Positions 44,999 to 53,514 of a stretch of 64,000 nt of DNA are shown in pieces (within the stretch, counting starts at the first letter, position 1; each line of letters begins with the position of its first letter). The position numbers were made by a program, and so were the translations under genes. The DNA comes from Chelatococcus albus (GTDB lineage Bacteria; Pseudomonadota; Alphaproteobacteria; Rhizobiales; Beijerinckiaceae). The stretch spans positions 124,001-188,000 of the forward strand of contig NZ_JASJEV010000007.1 in assembly GCF_030067675.1 (NCBI RefSeq). The letters are read 5' to 3'. Under the pieces are notes generated by a model that did not search any database, had not been told where the DNA came from, and worked only from the letters and a program-made list of their open reading frames with translations.

Positions 44999-45484
44999 TC
45001 AATGGGGGGGACGTTCCGGCGGGCCCGGATCGCGACGCGGAATCATGCCGTCGTTGCGGACCTTCGGCCGCTTTTCGAGGGACAGCAGCGTGTCGACGAG
45101 GCGGCGCATGTCCTCGCTCGCCTCGGCGTCGGCCGCGAGCTGGGCCCGCATCTTCAGCCACAGCCCCGCCGCCGACCAGCGCTCGAACTGGCGGTAGACC
45201 GAGTTCCACAGACCATAGCGCGGCGGCAGCTCGCGCCAGTTGCGCCGGGTGGTCGCGACCCAGAGCATCGCCTCGAGGTCGCGGCGGCGGTCGACGGCCG
45301 GACGGCCCCGCCGGCCGGCCGGCCCCGTGAGGTGGGGCTCGAAGTTGCGCCAGACCTCGTCCGTCAGCCCGAAGCCGACACCCGCCCGGTCAGCCAGTCG
45401 GCGCCCGAACGGCACCTCCCGGGCCTTGTTGAGGCTCGCCCCGGTGTCCTCCAGCCGATGTTCCCGCCCAGCCCGATCGGCCAT
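44999..45484 (-). CDS. IS5-type transposase N-terminal domain, stand-alone
   Basis: This 161-residue protein carries the DUF4096-type N-terminal domain of IS5-family transposases: LTDEVWRNFEPHLTG, RGRPAVDRRRDLEAMLWVAT, NWRELPPRYGLWNSVYRQFE, RWSAAGLWLKM. The DDE catalytic part is missing, and no second frame encoding it follows. About 45 residues precede the domain. No terminal inverted repeats were found. It is either a remnant or a kept HTH-only derivative. It sits between a divergent cell-wall gene and phnN. Confidence 0.75.
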   Translation of the reverse strand: MADRAGREHRLEDTGASLNKAREVPFGRRLADRAGVGFGLTDEVWRNFEPHLTGPAGRRGRPAVDRRRDLEAMLWVATTRRNWRELPPRYGLWNSVYRQFERWSAAGLWLKMRAQLAADAEASEDMRRLVDTLLSLEKRPKVRNDGMIPRRDPGPPERPPH

Positions 45485-45617
45485 GTGACGCTCCCTCGGC
45501 GAAGATGCGGCCGAATGGCCCCAGGACAACGATACCACTCTCAGGCCGCAACATGCGGTATCATCACACCGGATGGCTCCACGCGCAACGTTCGCCCGCA
45601 ACGCACGGCCTGGCGCC

Positions 45618-46232
45618 TCACTCCGGCGGCGGCGCGGCGGCGGCCGCGAGTTCCTTCAGATAGGCGACGAGATGCTGCCCGCCCGCCGCGACCGTGCCGG
45701 TGTTGCGGATGACGAGATCGGGCGCGACGTCTCCCCCCACCGCATCCGCCCGGCCGAGACGGCCGGCGATGGTCTCGGCACTCTCGCGCCCGCGGGCGGC
45801 GAGGCGGGCCGCGATGACCTCGGGGGGCGCCGTCACCAGCACGACGCCGACGCGGCCGAAGTGCTCGCGCGCGGCGGCAATGCGCGTGCGCGACAGGTTG
45901 CACACGGCGACGCGGCCGCCGCGCACCTCGTCGATGAGCGTGCGCGGCAGGGCATAGCCGAGCCCGTGGGCGCGCCAGTGCAGGGCGAAGGCCCCCCTGC
46001 TCACGCCGGCGGCGAAGGCTTCCTCGCTCAGGCTCTCGTGATCCTCCCAGGGCGAACGGGCACGCGTGACGAGGCGCCTGGGGAAGAGGAAGGCGGGATC
46101 TCCGGCAAGCTCGGCCCGGGCGGCGGCGATGACCGTGTCCTTGCCCGCGCCGCTCGGCCCGACGACGCAGACGAGCCAGCCCGCGGCGCCATCCCCCGCC
46201 CGCGGCCCGGAGGCGTGAGCAAGGCCGCTCAT
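45618..46232 (-). CDS. phnN: Ribose 1,5-bisphosphokinase
   Basis: This 204-residue P-loop kinase makes phosphoribosyl diphosphate from ribose 1,5-bisphosphate, the final step that feeds C-P lyase products into metabolism. The Walker A motif is VGPSGAGKDT, followed by RRLVTRARSPWEDHESLSEE, the guanylate kinase-like core ALHWRAHGLGYALP and VLVTAPPEVIAARLAARGRE. The gene overlaps phnM by four bases and is last in the leftward C-P lyase operon. Confidence 0.92.
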   Translation of the reverse strand: MSGLAHASGPRAGDGAAGWLVCVVGPSGAGKDTVIAAARAELAGDPAFLFPRRLVTRARSPWEDHESLSEEAFAAGVSRGAFALHWRAHGLGYALPRTLIDEVRGGRVAVCNLSRTRIAAAREHFGRVGVVLVTAPPEVIAARLAARGRESAETIAGRLGRADAVGGDVAPDLVIRNTGTVAAGGQHLVAYLKELAAAAAPPPE

Positions 46233-47380
46233 GCGACCCGGCGCCCCTCGCGCCAGACGGAGCGCACAATGGGCGTGCCGGCGGTGAGGTGGACGCGCAC
46301 GAGGTCGGCCCTGAGCCCCGCGCCGAGCGCGCCGCGGTCGTGAAGGCCCGTCGCCCGCGCCGGATTGAGCGTGACGGTCGCGACCGCCTGCGGCAGGGTG
46401 ATCGCGGGCAGGCGGCGCGGCAGGTCGAAGGCCGCGAGCAGCAGGCTCGCCGGCACGTAGTCCGACGAGAGGATGTCGAGCACGCCCTCGCGCGCCAGCG
46501 CCTCGGCCGCCACATTGCCGGAGTGCGAGCCACCGCGCACCACGTTGGGCCCGCCCATCATCACCCTGATGCCCGCCCGGTGCGAGGCGTGCGCCGCTTC
46601 CGCCGTGGTCGGAAATTCGGCGATGGCGACACCGTCGGACACCGCCTCCGCGACATGCTCCGGCGTGGCGTCGTCATGGCTCGCGAGCACGATGCCGCGC
46701 TCGCCGGCCAGCGCGACGAGGCGGCGGCGATGGGCGACCGCGTTCCTGGCGTGCAGCGACAGGCGCCGCTCGATCAGCGCGTCGAGCTCCGCCGCATCGT
46801 TGCCCCGGCCGCCGTAGAACCCCTTCCAGATCTCGATGTCCCGGAACTGGCGCTGGCCGGGCGTGTGGTCCATGAGCGAGATGAGATGCGCCGCATAGCG
46901 CGCCACATAAGCCTCGGCCTGCTCGATCACGTCGCTCGCCGAGATCTCGCAGCGCAGGTGCGTGCGGTGCTCGGCGCGCAGGTGGCCAGCCGTGGCCGCC
47001 GTCTCGATGGCATCGGCGAGGACCCACAGATCGCTGTTCAGCGACTTGTTGTCGAAGTCGGAGCCGAGCCGCAGGGAATCGAAGACGGTGGTGATGCCGG
47101 CCGCGACGATCTGCGCGTCATAGGCCATCACCGCGCTCAGGGGATGCCAGCGCACCTTGGGGCGCGGGCAGAAATGGCTTTCGAGGTGGTCGGTGTGCAG
47201 TTCGACGAGGCCGGGCAGCACCGTGTCGCCGCCGATGTCGATGCCGCGCTCGGGGGCACGGCCCTCGCCGAGGTCGGCGATGCGACCGGCGGCGACCGCG
47301 ATCCAGCCGCGCTCCACCACCCGGTCCGGCAGGACGAGGGTGGCATTTTCGAGAAGGAAACTGTCGGTCGTATCGGTCAT
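46229..47380 (-). CDS. phnM: RPnTP hydrolase of the C-P lyase pathway
   Basis: This 383-residue amidohydrolase removes diphosphate from ribose-1-phosphonate 5-triphosphate to give the PhnJ substrate. The metal motif is LVELHTDHLESHFCPRP near residue 60, followed by ITTVFDSLRLGSD, LRCEISASDV, LISLMDHTPGQRQF and SHDDATPEHV. It lies 23 bp after phnL and overlaps phnN. The protein is complete. Confidence 0.95.
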   Translation of the reverse strand: MTDTTDSFLLENATLVLPDRVVERGWIAVAAGRIADLGEGRAPERGIDIGGDTVLPGLVELHTDHLESHFCPRPKVRWHPLSAVMAYDAQIVAAGITTVFDSLRLGSDFDNKSLNSDLWVLADAIETAATAGHLRAEHRTHLRCEISASDVIEQAEAYVARYAAHLISLMDHTPGQRQFRDIEIWKGFYGGRGNDAAELDALIERRLSLHARNAVAHRRRLVALAGERGIVLASHDDATPEHVAEAVSDGVAIAEFPTTAEAAHASHRAGIRVMMGGPNVVRGGSHSGNVAAEALAREGVLDILSSDYVPASLLLAAFDLPRRLPAITLPQAVATVTLNPARATGLHDRGALGAGLRADLVRVHLTAGTPIVRSVWREGRRVA

Positions 47381-47403
47381 GTCAATGGTCCATCCGGCCT
47401 TCT

Positions 47404-48117
47404 TCAGGCGGCCCTGGCTCCGGCAAAGCGGGTGACGTCGACGATGCGGTCGGCCACCGCGTCGCGGACGTCCTCGTCATGGAAGATGCCGAGCACGGCG
47501 ACGCCTTGCGCCTTCTTCTCGGCGACGAGATCGACGACGACGGCGCGGTTGCGCGCGTCGAGGGAGGCGGTCGGCTCGTCGAGAAGAAGCACCGGCCGCT
47601 CGGCGGCGAGGCCGCGGGCGATGTTGACGCGCTGCTGCTCGCCGCCGGAAAAGGTCGCCGGCGGCAGGCTCCACAGGCGCTCCGGCACGTTGAGGAGGGC
47701 GAGCAGGCGCTCGGCCCGCCGGCGGGCCTCCTCCGCGGCGACGCCCGTCTCGCGCGCCGCCTCCGTGACGATGTCGAGCGCAGGGACGCGCGGGATGACG
47801 CGCAGGAACTGGCTCACGTAGCCCATGACGTCGCGGCGCAGGCGCAGGATGCGGCGCGGCTCGGCCCGCGCCACGTCGACGGTCTCGGCGCCGTCGCGCA
47901 GGAGGATGCGCCCGCCGTCGCAGCGGTAGTTGCCGTAGACCATCTTCAGGATCGAGGACTTGCCGGCGCCCGAGGGCCCGCCGAGCACGACGCATTCGCC
48001 GGGCAGGACGGAAAAGCTCACGCCGGAGACGACGGGAAGCCGCAGGCCGCCGCGCAGGTGCAGCGTGAAGGTCCTGGAGACGGTCTCCAGGGTCAGGAGG
48101 GGCGAAGCGGTCGTCAT
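47404..48117 (-). CDS. phnL: C-P lyase ABC-type subunit PhnL
   Basis: This 237-residue ABC ATPase-like protein belongs to the C-P lyase system rather than to a transporter. Walker A is GGPSGAGKSS, the Q-loop lies in MGYVSQFLRVIPRVPALDIV, the signature is FSGGEQQR, Walker B is LLLDEPTASLD and the switch His is in IFHDED. Known PhnL supports formation of the triphosphate intermediate with PhnGHI. Its start overlaps the phnK stop by four bases. Confidence 0.95.
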   Translation of the reverse strand: MTTASPLLTLETVSRTFTLHLRGGLRLPVVSGVSFSVLPGECVVLGGPSGAGKSSILKMVYGNYRCDGGRILLRDGAETVDVARAEPRRILRLRRDVMGYVSQFLRVIPRVPALDIVTEAARETGVAAEEARRRAERLLALLNVPERLWSLPPATFSGGEQQRVNIARGLAAERPVLLLDEPTASLDARNRAVVVDLVAEKKAQGVAVLGIFHDEDVRDAVADRIVDVTRFAGARAA

Positions 48118-48917
48118 GCGGCGAGCACCGAGGACACGAGGAGCTGGGTATAGGCCTCGCGGGGATCGTCGAGCACCTGGTCGGTGAGGCCCGTCTCGAT
48201 CACCCGGCCCTGCCGCATGACCATGATGCGGTGCGACAGGAGGCGGGCGACGGCGAGGTCGTGCGTCACGATGACGACGGCGAGGCCGAGTTCCGCGACG
48301 AGGCCGCGGATCAGGTCGAGGAGGCGCGCCTGTACCGAGACGTCGAGGCCGGACGTCGGCTCGTCCATGAAGACGAGGCGCGGACGGGTGACGAGGTTGC
48401 GCGCGATCTGCAGGCGCTGGCGCATGCCGCCGGAAAAGCTCTGCGGCGTGTCGTCGATGCGCGCCGCCTCGATCTCGACGCGGCCGAGCCAGTCGAGCGC
48501 CGTGGCGCGGATGCGGCCGTAGTGGCGATCGCCCACCGCCATCAGGCGTTCGCCCACGTTGGCCCCGGCCGAGACGCCCATGCGCAGGCCCTCGCGCGCG
48601 TCCTGGCGCACGAAGCCCCAGTCCGTGCGCAGGAGGAAGCGGCGCTCGGCCTCGGTGAGGGCGTTGAGGTCGCGCACGGAGCCGTCGCGCATGCGGTAGC
48701 GCACCGCGCCGCGGCTCGGCGCGAGCTCCGTCGACAGGAGGCTGAGGAGCGTCGACTTGCCGGAGCCCGATTCCCCGACGACGGCGAGCACCTCGCCCTC
48801 GTGGAGGTCGAAGCTCACGTCGGCGCAGCCGAGGCGCGGCCCGTAGAACTTCGTCAGGCTCTCGGCGGACAGCAGCGGTGCGTCCGGCATGGCCCGGACG
48901 CGGTTCGTCTCACGCAT
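48114..48917 (-). CDS. phnK: C-P lyase ABC-type subunit PhnK
   Basis: This 267-residue ABC-type protein binds the PhnGHIJ core in the known system. Walker A is GESGSGKST, the Q-loop is DWGFVRQDAREGL, the signature is FSGGMRQRLQ, Walker B is LVFMDEPTSGLDVS and the His is in VTHDLAVAR. The ATG at 48917 overlaps the phnJ stop by eight bases; an in-frame ATG at 48890 (MPDAPLL) is an alternative. Confidence 0.95.
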   Translation of the reverse strand: MRETNRVRAMPDAPLLSAESLTKFYGPRLGCADVSFDLHEGEVLAVVGESGSGKSTLLSLLSTELAPSRGAVRYRMRDGSVRDLNALTEAERRFLLRTDWGFVRQDAREGLRMGVSAGANVGERLMAVGDRHYGRIRATALDWLGRVEIEAARIDDTPQSFSGGMRQRLQIARNLVTRPRLVFMDEPTSGLDVSVQARLLDLIRGLVAELGLAVVIVTHDLAVARLLSHRIMVMRQGRVIETGLTDQVLDDPREAYTQLLVSSVLAA

Positions 48918-49809
48918 CGCCCGCCTCCCCGGCGATCGCCGCCGGCGCCTCGCCCAGGAGGTGGCCCCGGTGGCCGTCGGCCCGGCGCTCCTCGCAGAAA
49001 TCCGTGTCGGAGCAGACGAACATGCGCCCGCCGCGGTCGTCGAGCACCACCTCGTCGAGATAGACGCCGGTGGCGGCGCAGAGCGCGCAGGGCTCCCGGA
49101 AGCTCTGCACGGTGAAGGGATGGTCCTCGAAATCGAGGCTTCTCACCCGCGTGCAGGGCGGCACGGCGTAGATGCGCTTCTCGCGGCCGGCGCCGAAGAG
49201 CTGCAGGGCCTCGCACATGTCCATCTTGGGATTGTCGAACTTGGGGATGGGGGAAGGGTCCATGACGTAGCGCCCGGCGACCTCGGCCGGATAGGCGTAG
49301 GTCGTGGCGATGTGGCCGTGGCGGGCGATGTCCTCGTAAAGCTTGACGTGCATGAGCCCGTAGTCGGCGAGGGCGTGCAGCCTGCGCGTCTCGGTCTCGC
49401 GCGGCTCGAGGAAGCGCAGGGGCTCGGGGATCGGCACCTGGTAGACGAGGATCTGGTGCTCGCCGAGCTTCGCCTCCGGGATGCGGTGGCGCGTCTGGAT
49501 GACGGTTGCCTCGCGCGTCTTCGTCGTGGTGGCGACGCCGGCGGTCCTTGCGAAGAACTTGCGGATGGAGACGGCGTTCGTCGTGTCGTCCGAGCCCTGG
49601 TCGATGACCTTGAGCACGTCGTCGGGGCCGATGATCGAGGCGGTAACCTGCACGCCGCCGGTGCCCCAGCCGTAGGGCATCGGCATCTCGCGCGAGGCGA
49701 AGGGCACCTGATAGCCCGGAACGGCGATCGCCTTGAGGATCGCGCGGCGGATCATGCGCTTCGTCTGCTCGTCGAGATAGGCGAAGCTGTAGCCGGTGGC
49801 GGCGCTCAT
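48910..49809 (-). CDS. phnJ: Carbon-phosphorus lyase, radical SAM subunit
   Basis: This 299-residue enzyme cleaves the C-P bond of ribose-1-phosphonate 5-phosphate. Its four iron-sulfur or catalytic cysteines are at 241, 244, 266 and 272 (PCALC; VCSDTDFC). These are the same positions I recall for E. coli PhnJ, which strongly supports the start at 49809. Other motifs are GGVQVTASIIGPDDVLKVID, KFFARTAGVATT and DPSPIPKFDNPKMDMCE. It overlaps phnI by four bases. Confidence 0.97.
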   Translation of the reverse strand: MSAATGYSFAYLDEQTKRMIRRAILKAIAVPGYQVPFASREMPMPYGWGTGGVQVTASIIGPDDVLKVIDQGSDDTTNAVSIRKFFARTAGVATTTKTREATVIQTRHRIPEAKLGEHQILVYQVPIPEPLRFLEPRETETRRLHALADYGLMHVKLYEDIARHGHIATTYAYPAEVAGRYVMDPSPIPKFDNPKMDMCEALQLFGAGREKRIYAVPPCTRVRSLDFEDHPFTVQSFREPCALCAATGVYLDEVVLDDRGGRMFVCSDTDFCEERRADGHRGHLLGEAPAAIAGEAGDA

Positions 49810-50915
49810 TCCGCGGCCTCCCGCATGCCGACCGCCTCGCTCCCGCGCGCCGCGTGCTCCGCGCGCATCCGCCGCACGAGCTCGAGCTCGGCCTGGAAAT
49901 CGACGTAGTGCGGCAGCTTCAGATGCTCGACGAAGCCGGTCGCCTGCACGTTGTCGGCGTGAGCGAGGACGAATTCCTCGTCCTGGGCCGGCGCCACCAC
50001 CTCCTCGCCGAATTCGCGGGCGCGCAGGGCCCGGTCGACGAGGGCCATGGACATGGCCTTGCGCTCGCTCTGGCCGAAGACGAGGCCGTAGCCGCGCGTG
50101 AACTGCGGCGGCACCTGCGCCGAGCCCTTGAACTGGTTGACCATCTGGCACTCCGTGACGGCGACACGGCCGAGCGGCACGGCAAAGCCGAGTTCCTCCG
50201 GCACGAATTCGACCGCGACCTCGCCGAAGCGCACCTCGCCGACGAAGGGATGCGTGCGGCCGTAGCCGCGCTGCGTCGAATAGGCGAGCGCGAGCAGGAA
50301 GCCCTCGTCGCCGCGGGCGAGCGCCTGCAGGCGCAGGTCGCGATCGGCCGGGAAATCGAGGGGTTCGCGCGTCAGGTCGCCGATGGGCGCGCCTTCCTCC
50401 CCCGGTGCCTCGCGCTCGATGAGGGCCTCGCCGTCGAGAAGGTCGGTGACCCGCGGCATGGGCTCGTCCGGCGTGGCCGGTGCTTCGGCCGGGGCCGGCG
50501 GCTCGGCGCCCGCGGCGAGCCGGAAATCGATCAGGCGGTGGGTGTAGTCGAAGGTCGGTCCGAGCACCTGCCCGCCCGGCAGGTCCCTGAAGGTGGCGGA
50601 GACGCGCCGCTCGACGCCCATGCGCGTCGTGTCGACAGGCAGCGAATGGCCGAAGCGCGGCAGCGTCGTGCGGAAGGCACGCACGAGGAAGGCCGCCTCG
50701 ACGAGATCGCCGCGCGCCTGCTTGACGGCAAGCGCGGCGAGGTCGCGGTCGTAGAGCGAGCCTTCCGCCATGACGCGGTCGACGCCGAGGGTGAGCTGGG
50801 CGGCGATCTGCGCCGGCGCCACCTCGGGCAGGTCGGCCGGCCCGCGGCGGGCATGGGCAAGGAGCCGGTGGGCGTTGTCGATGGCCTTCTCGCCACCCTT
50901 GACGGCAACGTACAT
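49806..50915 (-). CDS. phnI: C-P lyase core subunit PhnI (nucleosidase)
   Basis: This 369-residue subunit exchanges phosphonate for adenine on ATP, together with PhnG, PhnH and PhnL. Family motifs are MYVAVKGGEKAIDNAHRLL, TLGVDRVMAEGSLYDRDLAA, LAYSTQRGYGRTHPFVGE, MVNQFKGSAQVPPQFTRGYG and FVEHLKLPHYVDFQAELEL. A 30-residue Ala/Pro/Glu-rich insert lies near 170-195. The gene starts two bases after the phnH stop and overlaps phnJ. Confidence 0.96.
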   Translation of the reverse strand: MYVAVKGGEKAIDNAHRLLAHARRGPADLPEVAPAQIAAQLTLGVDRVMAEGSLYDRDLAALAVKQARGDLVEAAFLVRAFRTTLPRFGHSLPVDTTRMGVERRVSATFRDLPGGQVLGPTFDYTHRLIDFRLAAGAEPPAPAEAPATPDEPMPRVTDLLDGEALIEREAPGEEGAPIGDLTREPLDFPADRDLRLQALARGDEGFLLALAYSTQRGYGRTHPFVGEVRFGEVAVEFVPEELGFAVPLGRVAVTECQMVNQFKGSAQVPPQFTRGYGLVFGQSERKAMSMALVDRALRAREFGEEVVAPAQDEEFVLAHADNVQATGFVEHLKLPHYVDFQAELELVRRMRAEHAARGSEAVGMREAAE

Positions 50916-50917
50916 GC

Positions 50918-51535
50918 TCAGGGCTCCCCGACGGGCGTGAGCGAGCGCGGCAGGCCGGCGATGCGGCCGGGCGCGACGAGGACGAGATCGACCCCGCGCG
51001 GGAAGAGCGCGCGGTTGCGGGCAAGGCGCTGGGCGAGATCGGCCGGCACGGGCGCGGCGTCGAGGGCCGCGCGTTGCCTGATGCCCGGCCCCTCGAAGGC
51101 GAGCCCCCTCCCCTGCGCGAGCCGTTCCACCGCCGCCACCACGGTCGTGGAGCGGTCGGGATAGTCCTGCGTGCCCTGGGCGAAGGCGTCGAAGGGCGGC
51201 AGCGCGGCCGCGTCGGCGACGAGGGCGAAGGCGGCCCCGGCCGGGTCGGTCACGATGGGCGCGCCCGTATGGAAGCGCAGGAAATCGGCGACCGCGGACA
51301 CCGAGGCGAGCGGCCCGTCGAGCCACAGGGGGGCCTCGTGATCGGCGAGCGCCAGCGCCACCGCCGCGAGTTCCGGCGTCAAGGGCGCGGGCGGGCCGAG
51401 CGCCACGGCCAGCGGCTGCGGCAGCGCCGGGCGGGCGAGCGCGGTCATGACGGCACGGAAGACCGCCTGGGAGTCGCGCACCGGATCGGCGAAGCCGGCG
51501 GCGAGCGGGGCGCGTGCGAGGGCATTGCCCGCCAT
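50918..51535 (-). CDS. phnH: C-P lyase core subunit PhnH
   Basis: This 205-residue PhnH protein shows ADPVRDSQAVFRAVMTALARP near the start, LALADHEAPLWLDGPL in the middle, and the late GPGIRQRAALDAAPVPADLA and NRALFPRGVDLVLVAPGRIAG stretches typical of the family. It is a structural part of the PhnGHIJ complex. Its ATG shares one base with the phnG stop (TGATG), so translation is coupled. Confidence 0.94.
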   Translation of the reverse strand: MAGNALARAPLAAGFADPVRDSQAVFRAVMTALARPALPQPLAVALGPPAPLTPELAAVALALADHEAPLWLDGPLASVSAVADFLRFHTGAPIVTDPAGAAFALVADAAALPPFDAFAQGTQDYPDRSTTVVAAVERLAQGRGLAFEGPGIRQRAALDAAPVPADLAQRLARNRALFPRGVDLVLVAPGRIAGLPRSLTPVGEP

Positions 51536-52005
51536 CAGCTCTCTCCCCGGACCATGGTGAAGAAGTCGACACGCGTCGCGGCCGTCCGGCGCGCCCTTGT
51601 CCCGGCCTCCGCCGCGAGGCGGGCGCGGATGGGCGCGAGTGCCGCCTCGACCGCGGTGCGGCGGGCGGGCGCCTGCCAGAGGGCGTCGAGGATGGCGGCA
51701 AGGCGCGCCCTGCCCGCGTCGCGGCCGAGGTGATAGGCAAAGCCCGCCTCGCCCGTGGCGAGCCGCACCGCGGCGCGCGTCACCGTCGCCTCGCCGAGGT
51801 TGAAGGGCCGCCCGTCGCCGCCCATGCGGCCGCGCAGCATGACGAGGCCCGTCTCGGGCGCGCGCAGGTCCTCCGCGGCGGGCAGGGGCGCGAGCTGTTC
51901 GAGCGCCTGCGCGAGCTCCGCACAGGTCGCCTCGCTGCAGGCCGCCATGGCCGCCTGCCGGGCCGCGTGTCCGTCGTCCTGCGTCTGTCGGGGCAAGGCC
52001 GTCAT
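51535..52005 (-). CDS. phnG: C-P lyase core subunit PhnG
   Basis: This 156-residue subunit has family motifs PETGLVMLRGRMGGDGRPFN, LGEATVTRAAVRL and AYHLGRDAGRARLAAILDAL. It is the first gene of the C-P lyase operon. The ATG at 52005 has GAGAAGG just upstream. An in-frame ATG at 52056 exists but would place the start next to the PhnF operator. The 71-bp spacer to divergent phnF carries the operator. Confidence 0.94.
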   Translation of the reverse strand: MTALPRQTQDDGHAARQAAMAACSEATCAELAQALEQLAPLPAAEDLRAPETGLVMLRGRMGGDGRPFNLGEATVTRAAVRLATGEAGFAYHLGRDAGRARLAAILDALWQAPARRTAVEAALAPIRARLAAEAGTRARRTAATRVDFFTMVRGES

Positions 52006-52060
52006 CGTCCTTCTCTCGCCGGCGCGGCGGTACGCCACGCTTTCCTCATGATTCATCTAT

Positions 52061-52072
52061 TGGTATAGACAA
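52061..52072. promoter_or_regulatory. PhnF-type operator
   Basis: TGGTATAGACAA in the phnG-phnF spacer differs at one base from TGGTATAGACCA, the site I recall for mycobacterial PhnF. It ends four bases before the phnF ATG at 52077, so binding would block phnF itself and probably the leftward promoter. Confidence 0.5.
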
Positions 52073-52076
52073 CTGT

Positions 52077-52889
52077 ATGAGGAAATCCAGTGACGGTTCG
52101 ATGACGATGGCGATGCCGGTGGACAGCAGTGCCCTAATCGAGGAGGACGACGGCCGCGTGACGGCGCTGCCGCTCGCGCGCGGCCAGGGGGTCGCCGCCT
52201 GGCGGCAGATTGCCGACGAGATCGAGGCGGACATCGCCGCCGGGCGTCTCGCGCCGGGAGCGCAGCTGCCGACGGAGGCGAAGCTCGCGGCCCGCTTCGC
52301 GGTGAACCGCCACACGGTGCGCCGGGCGATCGCGGTGCTCGCGGCAAAGGGCCTGCTGCGCGCCACGCAGGGGCGCGGCACCTTCGTGGAGGCAAAGCCC
52401 CTCGCCTACCCCATCGGCCGGCGCACGCGCTTCACCGAGATCGTGACGCGCGAAGGGCACGAGGCGGGCGGCGAGCTCATCTCGGCGGTGGAGACGGCGG
52501 CAGACGAGCATGTGGCGTCGATCCTGCGGATCGCCGTGGGCGCCCCCGTGCTCGAGACGGAGATGCGCCGCTTCGTCGACGGCACGCCCGTCTCCTTCGG
52601 CACGTCCTTCTTCCCCCTGCCGCGCTTTGCCGGGATGGCGGCCGCGCTGCGCGACACGGGCTCGATCACGCGCGCGCTCGCCGCCTGCGGCGTGCCGGAC
52701 TACATGCGCGCCGAAACCCGCATCAGCGCCAGGCTCGCGACGGTGGAGGATGCCGCCCGGCTCGATCTCTCGCCCGGGCGCATCCTGCTCGTGGTCGACG
52801 GCGTCAATGTCGATGCCGCAGGCGTGCCGATCCAGGCGACGCGCGCCTTCTTCGCCGCCGATCGCGTCGAGCTGCGCGTGGCGGGCTGA
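52077..52889 (+). CDS. phnF: GntR/HutC-family regulator of phosphonate genes
   Basis: This 270-residue protein has a GntR winged helix (WRQIADEIEADIAAGRLAPG; LAARFAVNRHTVRRAIAVL; GRGTFVEAKPL) and a UTRA domain (about 115-265; SFGTSFFPLPRFAG; ARLDLSPGRILLVVDGVNVD). Divergent placement next to phnG and a matching operator support the PhnF role. The ATG at 52077 overlaps the operator edge closely; the ATG at 52101 (MTMAMPVDS) is a plausible true start. Confidence 0.9.
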   Translation: MRKSSDGSMTMAMPVDSSALIEEDDGRVTALPLARGQGVAAWRQIADEIEADIAAGRLAPGAQLPTEAKLAARFAVNRHTVRRAIAVLAAKGLLRATQGRGTFVEAKPLAYPIGRRTRFTEIVTREGHEAGGELISAVETAADEHVASILRIAVGAPVLETEMRRFVDGTPVSFGTSFFPLPRFAGMAAALRDTGSITRALAACGVPDYMRAETRISARLATVEDAARLDLSPGRILLVVDGVNVDAAGVPIQATRAFFAADRVELRVAG

Positions 52890-52907
52890 GGCCCGGACGA
52901 GGCCGCT

Positions 52908-53258
52908 TCAGCGCGCCCGCGCGGCGCCGACGCAGTTCACGACCTCACGCGGCACGCCGTAGTCGCGCACCAGATCCTCGTTGCGATGGAGGCCGCAGGC
53001 GTCACGCTGCACCATCAGGAACCAGAGGGCGCGCCCGGCGGCGTCGACCAGGGCCTCGCGGCGGGCGCGCTCCTGCGCGGTATGAAGGCCCTGCTCGGGA
53101 TGGGCAAGATCGAAGGCGGCGAGCGCCGCGAGGCTGGCGACGAGCCCGTCGGCGAGGCGCCCGAGCGCCACCGCCTTCTCGTGCATCAGCTCGATGTCGA
53201 GCGGATTGACCCCGCTGGTGGGGGACTGGCGCAGGTTCTGGGGCGGGCGAAGGGTCAT
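52908..53258 (-). CDS. DUF6665-like small protein
   Basis: This 116-residue soluble protein is mostly helical: NPLDIELMHEKAVALGRLAD, LVASLAALAAFDLAHPEQG, REALVDAAGRALWFLMVQRD, then ACGL-RNEDLVRDYGVPREV. I recall this layout in the DUF6665 family of Rhizobiales, of unknown role. The ATG at 53258 was chosen because the upstream sequence is not family-like. It lies between phnF (convergent) and the phosphonate transporter, with no evidence that it works with them. Confidence 0.7.
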   Translation of the reverse strand: MTLRPPQNLRQSPTSGVNPLDIELMHEKAVALGRLADGLVASLAALAAFDLAHPEQGLHTAQERARREALVDAAGRALWFLMVQRDACGLHRNEDLVRDYGVPREVVNCVGAARAR

Positions 53259-53514
53259 GGCGATCGGCTCGCGGAGGGGTCCCGCCGGTCGTGCTAGCCG
53301 GACTGCGATGCCGGAGGATGCGAGGCGGCTCCCGCCTGCCATTCTACACCCGCACGCCGGCCGATCACCCTTGTTGTTCCGGGCCGCACCCGGAGGCTGC
53401 CCGGGGACCGGGGGATGCATGCGCCCAATCATGCGCCGAATGAAGGAGAACGCCGATCCTTCCCGCCTGAAATGGCTCGCCGGTCATGGCCGGGCCTGTC
53501 CCGGCCGTCCCGCC
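53259..53514. other. Spacer with a GC-rich repeat piece, no gene seen
   Basis: The 256-bp stretch contains GGTCATGGCCGGGCCTGTCC near 53482, like the element inside pbpC. No gene is supported. Confidence 0.4.

Noticed and set aside
44999-45484. A complete insertion sequence
   Set aside because: No DDE domain, no terminal inverted repeats and no target duplication were seen around it.
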